64,000 nt of DNA, from NCBI GenBank assembly GCA_022376515.1, contig WTXI01000036.1, positions 1 through 64,000 of the forward strand, read 5' to 3'. The notes beneath the pieces are model-generated. The model searched no databases, was not told the DNA's origin, and saw nothing but the letters and a program-made list of their open reading frames with translations. This document shows positions 34,409 to 50,949 of the stretch, in pieces. This stretch comes from Lactifluus volemus (taxonomy: Eukaryota > Basidiomycota > Agaricomycetes > Russulales > Russulaceae). How positions within the stretch are numbered: the first letter of the stretch is position 1; every line of letters begins with the position of its first letter. The position numbers and the translations under genes are program-made.

Positions 34409-35837
34409 ATGAAGGCATTTATTATTCTGAATACGCGCACCCATCCAAGATTCCACTTAGTCACGATGCACCGGAGCCCTTCCCGACACCCGACTCAGAC
34501 CAACTACTCATCGATGTGTACAGTGCTGGGCTCAACTTTTTTGATGTACGATTATACCCTCTCAATCTACCTCTCCTTCCTCCTGCACCATAATGAGACA
34601 TTTCTTGTCTACGTTACAGATATTGCAGTGTCAGGGAAAGTACCAAACGCAGCCCCCACGACCGTTTGTGCTAGGCGCCGAGTTTGCTGGCATCGTTGCC
34701 GTAGCGCCTCCCGGGAGCCCGTACAAGGCCGGTGACCGTGTTTTCGGAAGTGCGCAGGGCGCCTTCGGCGAACGCGTCGTCGCGAACCCTGCCAATGTGC
34801 TACCCCTACCCAATACGCTTTCGTTTGACCAGGGTGCAGGTATGTAGAAACCAAGAGAACGAGTTTGTAGGTACTTCAACTTATGCATATATGTAGGAAT
34901 CTTTATAACCTATCCGACGAGCTACGAGGCCCTGGTAGGACGCGCCAAACTGGAGCTTGGTGAGCTTTACTCGTTCTCCTTGTTCAAAGTCCTGACATTC
35001 CTGCAATACAGGCGAATGGCTTCTCGTGTTGGCAGCTGCGGGAGGCGTTGGCATGGCAGCTGTTCAGATCGGCAAAGGTGTGCGGCTTTTTCTCGTTCGT
35101 CTCATGTCTATCCCGACGGGTAGCCATGCTGACCCTCAGAGTACGCCCAGTGATTGGCGCACGCGTGATCGCTTGTGCATCTCCCTCTAAACTCGATGTC
35201 GCACGCACATTTGGTGGTGCGGACTTTGTCGTTGACTATACGAAAGATGGCTGGCAGAAAGAGATTCTGAAGATTACGGGTGGGCGTGGCGTTGACGTCG
35301 TGTTCGATCCGGTCGGTCGCATTAAAGGTATGGACACCTCTTGCGAGCACAGGGGGATCCTCACCGTTGGCTTTATTCTTCCGGCTCGGCTTAGATGCGC
35401 TGAAATGCGTTGTATGGGGTGGTCGGGCTCTCGTTGTTGGCTTTGCTGGTGGAAAATTGAAAAGGTGCGTGTTATAGGCGGAGACTTGTTGTGGTTTATT
35501 CGGAGATATCGCATCCACAGCTCCCCCTCAATTTAGTACTCCTGAAGAATGTCTCAATCATCGGCATATATTGGGGTTCTTACCATAGTGAGGCATGTTC
35601 ATTGTGCTGTTATGCCGCGGCTGAACCCTAATTCCAGAAAACAACCCTAACCGTGCTGCTGAGACGCTGACGGCGCTTCTCGAACTGCTGGCATCTGGCC
35701 GTGTGAAGCCGGTGGTATACAGTGGGAATTACACCTTAGAAACACTGAGCCAAGGACTGCAAGACGTGGAGAATAGAAAGACATGGGGTAAGGCTATTGT
35801 ACGTGTGCGAGAAGGAGTAGTGCGAGGAAAGCTTTAG
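34409..35837 (+). CDS. Zinc-type alcohol dehydrogenase-like quinone oxidoreductase (MDR superfamily)
   Basis: Exons encode the GroES-like domain EYAHPSKIPLSHDAPEPFP, SDQLLIDVYSAGLNFFD, QGKYQTQPPRPFVLGAEFAG, PYKAGDRVFGSAQGAFGE, then the Rossmann fold: VLAAAGGVGMAAVQIGK, VIGARVIACASPSKLDVAR, GGRGVDVVFDPVGR, VVWGGRALVVGFAGG and LKNVSIIGIYWGSYH, and the end YTLETLSQGLQDVENRKTWG. NADPH-dependent reduction of quinones or enones is the family reaction; the substrate is unknown. ATG 34409 gives MKAFII and then needs one extra base near 34425 to reach EYAHPSK; without it the frame opens only upstream with no recognisable start. The intron before LPLNLVLLKN (about 35464-35520) is also one base out of phase. 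Six introns, 50-75 nt. Confidence 0.9.
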
Positions 35838-36091
35838 CGTGAGTGTAGTAGGCATTATTGATATTCCATGCTCATAAGCGATACGGTAGTCCTCATGACA
35901 ATTTGATCTCCGGTCCGAGCCATCGTTCTTATCGCCGTAGCCGAGGGTTTTGTGCTCAATTCGACCACGGGCATGGCAAGCCTGCCCAACATCTCCTGTC
36001 GACAGACGTTGGGTTTAACCCACTCCACCATCATTGAGTGGAGAGGTGCAGTAGCTTTCAACCTATGCCGCAACTTACTACCCCTCCGACG

Positions 36092-39000
36092 ATGCGAATA
36101 CTAACCTATATCTTCAAATTGGTCGTCACCATCTTGCCATTTTTGTTCTCGGGTTCATCCACGGCACAAGCTGCGGTCCCTCTCGAAGTACGCACACCTT
36201 ACTTCAATTTCTGGACGCCCATTTTGTCGGTCGGCGATGCCGAATACTTCTTCACTCAAGCAGTACGCCACTTCAGCCCCATTTCGAGTGGACCACTCCG
36301 TTTTGACATGCATGAATGCGTCCTGTTTTCTTGTCTTCCTACCTATTACCTATTAGTTTCCCAGTCGCATGGCTTTAATTCAGATTGATGGGGTCACGCA
36401 CTCCATCTTTGGTCAGCTCGGCCTCGCAAACCAGACAAACGTCACTGGGACGGACATAAGTCCCACACGCACAGCTTTCGACTTTCAGATAGGCCCTATC
36501 GTGCTTAGAGCGACATTTTTCAGCCCAATAGAGGTGCGTCTTATGGCCATTTTCGTCAGATGTACGCCCTCCCTGAGCATGCAATGTGCATTGTTGCGTA
36601 GCCGGGCGACTGGGTTCGACAATCAACGCCTTTCACCTATGTGTCCTTTGAGCTAGCAGTGACCGATTACAAAGCTCATGATATACAACTTTATATGCAC
36701 ACAGTAATTGGTTGGCTTAGTCTCTTTTCGCGAGCGCTCTCGTTGATATCCCTTCCGAAGGGGGCTTTTTTTTGGCCGATGCGGATCAAAGCATTACTTG
36801 GTCGACAGTTTCTACAGGCTCCAGTGTGTATGAGATGGCCCAACTGCGAAATCAAAAAGTGTTCTCGGAAAATGCGTTTGGACAAGCAGAATGGGGACAG
36901 TTCTACTTTGCTACTGCCATGGTGCGTGGTTTATCCCGTTTGAACTGCGGCATCGAAACATATATTCGAATAGGGCGACGTAGTTACTTATGGTGTCGGT
37001 CCTGCGGACACGCTAGTCAATACGTTTATTACTGAAGGGAGCCTTAATACCATTCCAGCTTCTCCTGTCGAAGGAACCAGCGAGTCGGTGTGCGCATCCG
37101 GTGTCACTGTATCACTCTAACAGCCCGATAGCATTTCAACGGCATTTGCCCTGTCCCGGACTCTTGGAAATGTCACGAACAACGCAACCGCGATCTTTGC
37201 ACTCGGCTTTGTCCAAGACCCAGCTATACAATACGTAGATCCAGCTGGTCAAATTAACCGCCGAGTGCCGTACTTTAAAACAAAGTATTCTAGCACCGGA
37301 GATCTTGTAAGCTCATACGCTCCGTCTTTCGTCAGACAGGGTGACATACTGTATCCAAAAGATCGACGCTGTTATAGGCGACTTCGTTGACGCCCGGTCA
37401 CGTGGACGCAAATTAGAAGGGAAGATGGCCAACGTTTTTGAATCGGCAGGATTCCTGGACGATTACGTCGTTCTTCTGTCCCTCGCTACAAGGTTGTCGT
37501 ATGCTTCGACTGTATTGACCGTCGGGGAGTCATCCGAGGGCGTTGTCGATCCCACAGATGTCATGATGTTCATGAAGAACATGGGTGCAGCTGTTTCTCC
37601 GTGGGGATTTATCCTTCTATGCTCAAGGCTGTCATCACTCATTCTAGAACAGGAATCGAGTTAACCCCACAGAGACTCTATATGCCGCGTTCCCCATGTT
37701 CATGTATCTTGATGCAAGCCTGGGTGCTCTGTTACTGGAGCCGCTACTTCGTTATCAAAACTCGAGCGATTATACGCACGAATATGCCGGGCTTGATGCG
37801 GGTGAGGCTTACCACGTTTGTTCGTTCTGCATTCCTCATAATCGCCACATTAGGTGTTTCTTATCCAAACGCATCGTTCGCTAATTCTAACCACCCCCAG
37901 GGTGTGGAGCGTAAGCCGAATTTACTTAACGAGTCAGCCTTATTTAGGCTCTAATAACGATTGGCCCAGAGACAGCAAACATGTTGATAATGATTTATGC
38001 TCAGGCTCTGGCTAGCGGGAACGCCTCCCTCATAGAGACTTATGCGGGTGTCCTTCCCTATTTCGTCTGACCCAAACAACTCACAGGAGCTTTATACAGT
38101 ACCCTCTCCTGGAACGATGGTCGGAGTATCTCGCCAACACAACACTCTTTACGACTGACCAGTACGCTCTCTTGACCTATCTGTTCATTAAGACGCCAGA
38201 CAAAACTATCCTTCAGGGAATCTGCGGATCTCTTGAGTGTCAACAACCAAACCAACCTTGCGATCAAAGGCATCATAGCCATAAAAGCCATGTCGTTTAT
38301 GAGTGCCGTTGTTGGGAAATCGACCGATTATTCAGTAAATGCGTTTCCCTCCGAGTCGTTTGTATATGTCGTTGACTGCCCTCATCTAGGCGACTGCGGA
38401 TAGTTTCTATGCTCGCTGGAAGAATCTGGCGTTGGGGTCAGACAAGCACCTCCTCGCTCAGTACAAAAACAAATCATCCTGGTCCTTGGGCTACAATATG
38501 TTCGCAGATCTTTGGCTAGAGACGAATCTCATCAGTCAAGATGTGCGATCCCTCTTGTCCATCTTCCGTCGGAGGAATGCTTACATATGGGTTCCAGATA
38601 TTCACCGCTCACGTGAACTTCCTGAAGACCGTAAACATCTCAACGGCCTCTATCACTAGCATCGCAGACATGGGCATACCCTTGGATAGCTTTCGACCCG
38701 ATAACATAACTTACGGTAAAGATTATCTGCCTTTAATACATCGAATGTACCCACTTTGATTTTATCCGTTCAGGTTCGAATATGTTCGCTGCTGGTTTTG
38801 CCGATACGACGCTGCAGAGACTCATCATGTTGGGAATGGATGACCATCCAGTTTACAATGACGTTAGCCTCAGCAACACGACGTTGACGGCCTGGTCCCC
38901 AAGGTCTGTCTAATTTTCTCATTCGACGTCTTTAACTAACTTTTCATCATCATAGCCCTGAGCTGGGATCAGTATATGTACCCCTAATGTCAGTATTTCC

Positions 39001-39400
39001 CCCTTGCAACATGAAAAATCGACTAAGCTAAGATCTCCCTTGTAGCATGGCATCCCGCAGCATCAATGGGACCACGGTCGGTTCGCACCAGTTTGCGGCC
39101 CGCGAATTCGGCATAGTTCTCGGCACTCTCCTTGGCTGTGCCGCCATCGCTTCCATGTTCATCTTTTTTTACCGCCGGAGTCGCACCCCTCGCCAAGAAC
39201 AGCATAATATGCAGCAGCTTTTCCGGGCACGCCGCTGGAAGAGTAAGAAAAGCGACGTGGTAGTTCTCCGAGAAATGGAGGATTCCCTGAAGCTCGATCT
39301 TCTCACGTCACTCGACAGGTCAACGTCGACTCGGACGTCTGTACGTGTGCGGCGCGAGTATGGATGGAAGAACTTCGAGGACTATGATTACGAGGATTGA
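36092..39400 (+). CDS. Glutaminase GtaA-like protein (DUF5127/4965/1793) with C-terminal membrane anchor
   Basis: Signal peptide MRILTYIFKLVVTILPFLF, then VPLEVRTPYFNFWTP. Family segments follow in order: IQIDGVTHSIFGQLG, GDWVRQSTPFTYVSFELAVT, LADADQSITWSTVSTGSSVY, GQAEWGQFYFATAM, VNPTETLYAAFPMFMYLDAS, SYPNASFANSNHPQGVER, TGNMLIMIYAQALA, NLAIKGIIAIKAMSFMSAV, SSWSLGYNMFADLWLETNLI and MGIPLDSF. Known GtaA enzymes are secreted glutaminases. Unlike them, this one continues into REFGIVLGTLLGCAAIASM, a membrane helix, and a charged tail (YRRSRTPRQEQ .. YDYED), so it may be anchored at the plasma membrane with a cytosolic tail. Introns are many and short. A one-base shift near 36750 (before ALVDIPSEGG) again suggests a missing base. 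Exact splice sites in the last third are tentative. Confidence 0.8.
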
Positions 39401-39900
39401 GAACAGGGGGCCGCGGTGGTGAGCCGAGTTACCTGATGGTGTGATCTCGTTTTATGTTATCTTTAGATTGTCTCGCTGTCCACGCACGTTGCCTCGCCGT
39501 TGTGCTATAACTTTCTGAAGGGCTCTATCATGTCTGTTATCTTTTGTCATTTGTGTGTAATTTCAGTCCATATGTAGACCCAGTTTTGCAAGCCGTCCAT
39601 TCCCGATCCACTGGCGTGGTATACTCTGCACAGTAAGGTTATTCACAAAGGCACATCAACACAGAGATGCAGTACCTCCCTCGTCTCGGTTGAGGACGAA
39701 TAAGACGGAGCCTTCTATTGTTTCTCGATCGCTAGAGTGGGAAACTTGAGCACTTTTGACTTCTCGTTCTTCTACTTTCTGACCTGGAAGATGAGAGGAG
39801 CCGCCGCTGAAGCTGTTTGCCTAACTTTGAGTTGGTGGTAATCACGCTGACTAAGACGAGCGCGCTGTCATAACGGTGGCAGGTTAAAATTGATGACTTT
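39401..39900. other. Intergenic, 500 bp
   Basis: Tandem spacer between the glutaminase-like gene and mitochondrial EF-G. No gene. Confidence 0.4.
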
Positions 39901-44229
<4,329 letters not shown>

Positions 44230-47200
44230 TTATGAGGGGGGCGATGGTGGTGGTGGTGGGCCATCGTCGTCATTATCTTCGTAGTCGTTGTGTACGACCC
44301 ACGATGGCCGTCGACGACGAACTTCAATAGGTGGCCCTCCGCTGTCCCCGTCGCTCGCATCGTCGTCGTCGTCTTCGCCATACACGCTCTTGCCTCTTCC
44401 AGTACCAGTACGGCGCTCCGGTGCTCCCCAATCGCCATCGTCATCACCATCCTCGTGATGGTGGTGGTGGTGGTGGTGGTGATGGTGATGGTGGTGAAAG
44501 ATGGCGCGTGGCGAGTCGGGCCCGACGACACGTGGGCGTTGTGCCTCCTCCGAATTGCGAGCAAAGAAGCTATCAGAGTCACCATCCGATCCGTCGTCGT
44601 CATCATCGTCATGATCATTATCAACATGATGATGGCTATCGATTTCCACTCCATTCCCATTCCCCACTCCACCTCGCTCTTCGGAGCTATATGACGAGGA
44701 AACCCCCATGAGCGAGTGCGCCGCGTTCGGTGGTGACGAGTGCCATCTGCTAGCCCTCGTCGCCGATGCCACAGCGCCGAACCCTGAACCTCTAGATGCC
44801 GATGCCAAAGGGCCGCCTGGCGGTGACGAGACGACGCGACACAAAACTTCCGCTGGGGTTACGTAGGGCGGAGCGAGACCTCCCGCAGCAAGTACGCCCG
44901 CGCTAGCGCTAGGAGTGGGTGGCAACGGTCCGAAAGCAACACCTCCGGCGCCAACGACCACGACGTCGAGGTCGAGTGGTTCATCGTGGTAACCTGCGCC
45001 TGAGTGCATACTCGAAGCCTCGTGTGCGTGCGCAAACCTGCCGTACTCGCCAACATCACCCCAGCTCGATGCGCGCATCGCTAATGTGGCATCCCCCGCG
45101 ACAAGTACCGGGGCAAATACAGACGTACCCGGAGACTGCATCGTGCACGACGGCTCGGGGCTGGCCATGGGAGGCGTCGTGGGCACCGAAGCCACGCGGA
45201 GGCCGAGGCTGAGGTGGATGGCGGCTGGTCGACACGCCGCCAACGCAGCGATGTGAGGGAGAAGCGGCTCCGAGGACGCGGTTCATCGATGGTAGGGCTG
45301 GAGGAGTGCACGGAGGTAGCAGACCGCTCGGGCCCTCTAAGAACTGAAGCTGAACCGCGCCGGCGCGGCCTTTCGGGGGCCTTGTTTGCTTGGGGTCCGC
45401 AACTGGAGGAAGCACGCACGCGTGTGTCAGATGATTTTGATCGAGGCGAGCTCGATGCGTCAGTCACCGAGCGGCGAATTTGGTGAGCCGTCGGTTGGTT
45501 CGCATCGCGGCTAGTCGTCTTCTCTCTCAACTTTCCGGGCATTTGCGTCGAATGGTGGTTGTTGGGCTGTGTCATCCGTACCTGCCGAGAAGAGTCCCTT
45601 CTGCTGTACCGGCTCATCTTGACCGACGGCATGGAGCGCACGCCAACTTCGTCCGAGTCGGAATGGCCGTCGGCAGAACGAAAGGAGCGTTGAGGGCGAA
45701 CGGTGCGGAGGAGCGATGTGAGGCGTTGGTGAGACGCTGACGCCAGCGGAAGCGGAGAGGAGAAACGGCGTCGGAGATCGCATCCTCTGTGATAGCGGAG
45801 ATGACCTTGTTGTCTGGGAGGGTCTCCCTCACCCAGCGGTCACGATCCGGAATGTCGCGAAGGAACCAACGGTGACGCTGCAAAATAGGAGTGAGTTCGG
45901 AGCCGCATGTGCATGTTGTAAGCTTACCTTGACTTCATCGAGGGTGATCCGCTTGCTCATATCCTTCTCGAGCAACCGTTCGAGCAGCCTGATGATTTCA
46001 GCACCTTCAGAGCATGGCTTGTCTTTCGCGCAGGTGTGTCGTCGGCTCTTTGTAGGAATACAATCCAATCCCATAAACTCCTCCACGTCCCAATCTTGGT
46101 TGCAAATGACGCCGTACAGGCAAATTCGTGGTTGCTCTCCACGCGAAAGGGTGTCTTGCCAAAGAGAAGACAATAAAGGGTCACACCCAGAGCCCAGACA
46201 TCGATCGCCTTGGTGATGGGTGGACGATGAAGCGCCTGGGTCTGGAGAATCGTTGTAGAATTGGACTCTGCGAGAGCGTCCGAGGAACAAGGTTGAGGAA
46301 TCTCCGTCCCAAAGTCAAAGATGACCTCGGGTGCGAGAAAGGAAGGCGTCCCAGCCGTCTTGCAAAGTTCCGAATCGTCGAAAAGAAATTGCAAGTCGGT
46401 GTCCGACTCGGCCGTCGTCGTCGTCGTTCGAGAATCTAGTCGCTGGGCGGCTGATATGTGAGCCACGCCGAAATCGGTAATCTTGACGGTGCGACGGTCG
46501 GAGGTCCACATGAGGTTAGCAGGTTTGATGTCGCGGTGGATGATGCCCTGGAAGTGGACTGGTGGCAGACAAAGTCAGAAGTACAGTACCAAGGGGGGCG
46601 AGATAACGGGGTTGGGCCACGAACGGTACTCTAGGCCGAGGATGACGTCCCTGCAAATTCGCCTTGTCTGGTCGACTCGCAGCACGGGGTTTCCCTCCGA
46701 ATCACGCCACTTGATTTCGCCACCTCCAAGGAATTCCATCACTGGTGATGTGGTCAGCGACGCAATAAATGTTTTTTTTAAAAAGGCTCGCTGCTTGAGC
46801 AAGGAACGGAAACAGAAATCCATGCTCTCTATGGCAAGCATGTCCGACAAAGAACAGATTGAAAAAAAAAAAAAAAGAGGGAGACTGACCCATGTAGACC
46901 TTTTGGTACAACTTGTCATCTATGACTTCTAGCAATCGCACGACGTGAGGATGACGACAAAGCTTCATGATGGCGATCTCTTTTTTGATTTTGTACTCTT
47001 GACTGCCGAGATTATCGGTGACGGGCAAATGTGGGCCCGAACGCGGAATCCGCTTTCTCTTGAGTTGGTTGAGACGATCCGCGCGGGGGTTATGGCGTGG
47101 CACGACTTTGATAGCCTAAAAATCGTTGGGTTTTTTTTAAGAGGAAAGTTTGAAACAAACGTCAGGACGAAAAGGGCGGTGGGAGAGAGAGTTAGGTGTG

Positions 47201-47447
47201 TGGGAGGGGCAAGTGGGGGGGGAGAGGGACGCACGACTTCAACATTATTCTGAGCGAGATCCCAGCATTTGTAAACAGTTCCATGCTGGCCTTTGCCTAC
47301 AGAGGGACCACGAAGGTAATGGTTAAGTATGAGACCTCTGGCACGTTGATCGCGGGTGAATCCTTGATGAACGGTGTGTGTGATGCGCACATCTGAGGAG
47401 GGGTCAAAGGGAGGATGGCTCATGACCTGAAGATCGGTCGAGACCAT
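44230..47447 (-). CDS. CaMKK/Ssp1-like Ser/Thr kinase with His- and Asp-rich tail
   Basis: The kinase family (yeast Sak1/Tos3/Elm1, fission yeast Ssp1) activates AMPK-type kinases. Start MVSTDLQVMSHPPF. Glycine loop VGKGQHGTVYK; catalytic Lys in AIKVVPRHNPRADRLNQLKR; HPHVVRLLEVIDD; MEFLGGGEIKWRDSEGNP, a CaMKK-like insert; HRD loop IIHRDIKPANLMW; DFG in ITDFGVAHIS; GTPSFLAPEV; AIDVWALGVTLYCLLFGKTP; then RHRWFLRDIPDRDRWV. The long C-terminal tail is disordered and ends with a run of 14 His next to Asp/Glu blocks and PPPPPSPPS. At about 45773 (AITEDAIS to RRRFSSPLP) and again between 45200 and 45260 the tail changes frame, so its exact course is uncertain. The promoter side (47450-47600) has CT-rich tracts. 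Confidence 0.9.
44455..44497 (-). repeat. Trinucleotide (CAC/CAT) microsatellite coding poly-His
   Basis: On the plus strand GATGGTGG followed by repeated GGT/GAT triplets; on the minus strand it codes 14 consecutive His in the kinase tail. Length is likely polymorphic. Confidence 0.8.
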
Positions 47448-48380
47448 TGCGTTGAAAGCATGAAAGTAAAAAAGGAACGATATTTAGATGAGATCAAAAG
47501 GTTTTTTTTTGTAAAAAAAATGGTTTTGAAATAGAGTAGAGCAAGGTAAGGCAAGTCAAGGCAAAGCAAGAGGAAGAAGAGGATTACGGCATATCGAAAA
47601 CTGAACTACTCTTAAACTCGCTCTCTCTCTCACTCTTACGAGCGCACTCGCATCGATTTTCCTCTTTGATCCCACTCATAACCTGGTGAATATCCCTTTA
47701 TCGTCAGTTTCCCTAACTTTCTTTATAAATCGACCCTACCGATTCAACGTGGTTTCCGCATCCCTGCAATTTACCAGTTCATCAAAGGGAAACAACAAAG
47801 CTGCGAACAAATACATACTTTCCATGTAGTTTTACCACAGTTGTCACATTTAACTGCGAAGCAACCATTCACGGGGATCTCCTCGATGATATTGTGCATG
47901 ACGGGAGAAGGACTTGATTGATTACGAATGGGTGACAATCATCCCGCGTTATCAATCACGACCAGCGCCTGGTGGGGAAACGGTTAGCTGGGGCAGACTT
48001 GCCATACTAATAGATATGTCATGATGGAAGATGTCGCGCCAAAAAAAGAGATCAGACGTTCCACTTGCCATTTGAAACAACAGACAGTGAAAGTGTCCTG
48101 ATTGGCGCTCTCCTTCCTCGAATCTATCCTAGTTGATACTAATCTCATGCCCTGGACTTAATCACGTCTCAAAGACTAGTTTGTTGCCCCGATTCCTTTC
48201 TTGAACAAGCTCACGTCTTTACGTGAAAACTGACGGTAGAAAAACAAAAGTGTTTTTGCACCCCAAAACGTTTCTCTATGAGCCCGAACAACGGCGACCC
48301 GTCTTTTTCATTTTCTTCTCTCCTCCCCTCTCCCCCCCTTCTGGCACGTAAGTAACCCCACCCCGAAAATGAGCAGTCAA
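47448..48380. other. Upstream region of the CaMKK-like gene
   Basis: Contains long T/A runs at 47503-47520, a CTCTCTCTCTCT tract at 47622 and CT-rich segments to 48350, a usual promoter composition in these fungi. No gene. Confidence 0.4.
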
Positions 48381-49826
48381 TCAAGGTTGGTAGGCTGATT
48401 GCCTGCGGCTGCGGCGGCCGGCCCCATTCGGCTTCTCACCCAGTAATGGTGCGCGCTCCGAGTCTGAATCTGTGCCCCGAATGCGCACATCGTTGCGTGC
48501 CTTACCCACCAGATAGGTCCACGCGTTCCTCGCTGTCCCAACGACGGTTTGAACCACGCCACTGCTGACGCGGTAGAACACGTGCGGGCGCAATTCGATG
48601 CGGTCACTACGGATGCGATGTTCCGAATCGACTACCACGCTAAGCACGAAGCAGATTGCCAGCATGCACGACAGGCCGCAAGCCGCCGTGATCATGAACA
48701 TGATGATCATCTGCAGCCGTGCGGCTTGCTGCACATCCGCGCCACCCAAAATCGCGCCCGTCATCATTCCCGGAATCGCGATGATGCCAATAATGCTGAA
48801 ACGATGTTGGTAGGCTGGTTGGGTGATGTGAGAGGAACATATATACCTCATTGCGTTGATGGTGGGCAGCAGGGCAAGTCGCAACGCGGCAACCACGAGG
48901 GAACGACAGGCCTCGAGCCGCGATGCCCCGAACGCGAGTAGCGTCTCCGTCTTGTCACGGTTTTCGCTGTGGGACCAACAGGGTTAGCACGCTTTTGAAT
49001 GAGGGCAAAATCAAGGAACAACGCACTCTAGCTCCTTTAGCACGTAACTCATCGCCACCGAGACGCCAGAGATCGCGTTCCCACAGAGCATGCCGACAAC
49101 AGGAACTAGTTATCGGTGGGTAGAAGCGAAGAATTCGGTCGTCAGTTCCCTGAGAATCGAAACCGGGAAAATGGGGGGCGACAAAAGGGGGGACCCGTTA
49201 ACTAACTGTATTGATCTGGCGACCAAAACGGGGCGACGTCCATTGCGAAGCGCGCTCCCAGGATGGACGCTGGGATGGTCGAGACGAGCATAGCCGCGAG
49301 CACGGCAGGAAACTTAAGTCGGCAATTCAGCCACCAGGGGGAATTTTTTTTTGCATGTGAATCTCCCTTAACCGTGACAGATGGACAGGACGTACCATGT
49401 GCCTACATCTTCGCTGCGACTTGACCACCACTGTTTCGCGATCAGTGGCGTGACGCCATTTCAGTTAAAACGAAAGGGGAGGGTGCGAATAACGTACCAG
49501 CCTCGAATGTTCCCAAGATGTTCAATAGCACTGGCGTTTCTTCAAAGTCAGAGAGGGAGGGCCCCAAAAAGCCCAGGTCCGCGAAGGAAGGACGCACGTG
49601 CTATCCCGCCAACCGCCCATATGTTCCGCGCGGCGAATACCTGTTGCAGGACGGTCGCCATAAGGGTGAGTTGTATGACGCAGCGCAATGAGGCAATCAT
49701 GAGTGTCGTGCCGACACGGAGCTGCAAAAAGTGCGAGAGTACCGCGTTTAGCGCGATAAACGAAAAGCCAATGCCGACGTTTGACCATTCAAGCTTTACA
49801 TCCGAGGACGGTGGAGATGAATCCAT
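48381..49826 (-). CDS. UPF0014-family membrane transporter (FetB/STAR2-like)
   Basis: Integral membrane protein related to bacterial FetB (iron export permease) and plant STAR2/ALS3. Start MDSSPPSSDVKLEWSNVGIG, followed by helices FSFIALNAVLSHFLQL and LMIASLRCVIQLTLMATVLQ. Further exons give LLNILGTFEAVVVKSQRR, VVGMLCGNAISGVSVAMSYV, then DKTETLLAFGASRLEACRS (the family signature), IIGIIAIPGMMTGAILGGAD, and MIIMFMITAACGLSCMLAIC. The tail is hydrophilic with SERAPLLGEKP, an acidic-dileucine-like sorting motif common in vacuolar proteins. Introns are short and keep frame. Fungal substrates are unknown; metal ions are a guess from relatives. Confidence 0.9.
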
Positions 49827-50949
49827 TTTTTTTTTCTATTTGACGACCGTGGGATGAGGAGTGGAAGGGGGGCGATCTTTGTCTTGTGGGATGGGAGAAG
49901 GGTCGTCACGACTGAGGGGAAGGAAGGACTGGGAAGATGTCGAGCTATGATACTAGATGCTCGAGCATGCAAAGTCGTCGACGTTCCCTTGAAGAGTTGG
50001 CCGCAGTGAGGCGGTGCAGCGGTGCCTTACTAGTCGTCGCATTTCTGGAAACTTTTCTGAGTCTGAAATCTTAGTGAAACTGCTTGGATTGGAATGGTAC
50101 GATGGCGATGACGAGAGGTGCGAATCTCACGACTCCAGGGTCGAATCCATGAAATTACGCAGTAGACAGCGACTGTTCCGCGACTCTACGATCCTATTCG
50201 ATCCGGATTTTCATGATTCCTGCCCGCCGGGGAAGAATACTCTACTTCCATATCAGACCTCTTGGCGATCCAAACATCTTTTACGTGCTGGGCTCGACAA
50301 ATCTCCTTTCTCTCTACTCTGACTAGAAGAAAACTTGTGTTTACAAGTATTTAGGACCGTTCTGCTCAATGGTTCGTACGCCTCTTCAAGCTCTCAGTCT
50401 CGTTTGTGCCATTGTCTGTCTGGGATGAGAGCTTAGCCATACACCCAAGCACAATCAAGTCGTTTTCACTGATGAACCACCCAAGTTGCTCCCTTCATCC
50501 ATCAGGACCCGATTGTGCTGAGTAACGAACGTTCGACGGGCCGTTGAACGTTGTTACTCAGCACAATGCAACGTCCTTCTCTTCTGAGCTGGTAGTGATT
50601 TGATAGCAACATGTTCCATGTCCTGGATCGAGCTTCAGACACAGACTCGGAATACCTCTCGGGTTCAAGACAATCGCGAACGCGTCCTTGTGCACTGCCA
50701 ACACTGGCCGTTTTATCAATCACCGCATCCTCGATTAGAGATGGTGCAGGCACTACTTGCCCTGTTAGCGTTCGCTGGACGGTCAGGGAGATCAATCCCG
50801 GGCCGGAGATAGGCGACATAGGAGAGGATAGATACGGCGAAGGGAAGTTCATTCCAAGTCCGCCTCCACCGTGGGTCTTAGATAGGAGGGCCGCACCTCA
50901 CGCACACCTTGCTTGGTGCCTTTGACTGTGCCTTATATCCTCCATTGCG
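49827..50949. other. Intergenic, 1.1 kb, with a strong hairpin
   Basis: Upstream of both the UPF0014 gene (-) and the 2OG dioxygenase (+). Short ORFs in both directions (for example 50014-50322 and 50502-50852) lack known domains. The hairpin at 50512-50567 is listed separately. Confidence 0.4.
50512..50567. repeat. Long near-perfect hairpin
   Basis: ATTGTGCTGAGTAACGAACGTTC (in two parts: ATTGTGCTGAGTAAC and GAACGTTC) is repeated in inverted order as GAACGTT followed by GTTACTCAGCACAAT, ending at 50567. The stem is about 22 bp with one bulged base and a loop of about 11 nt (GACGGGCCGTT). Confidence 0.85.
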
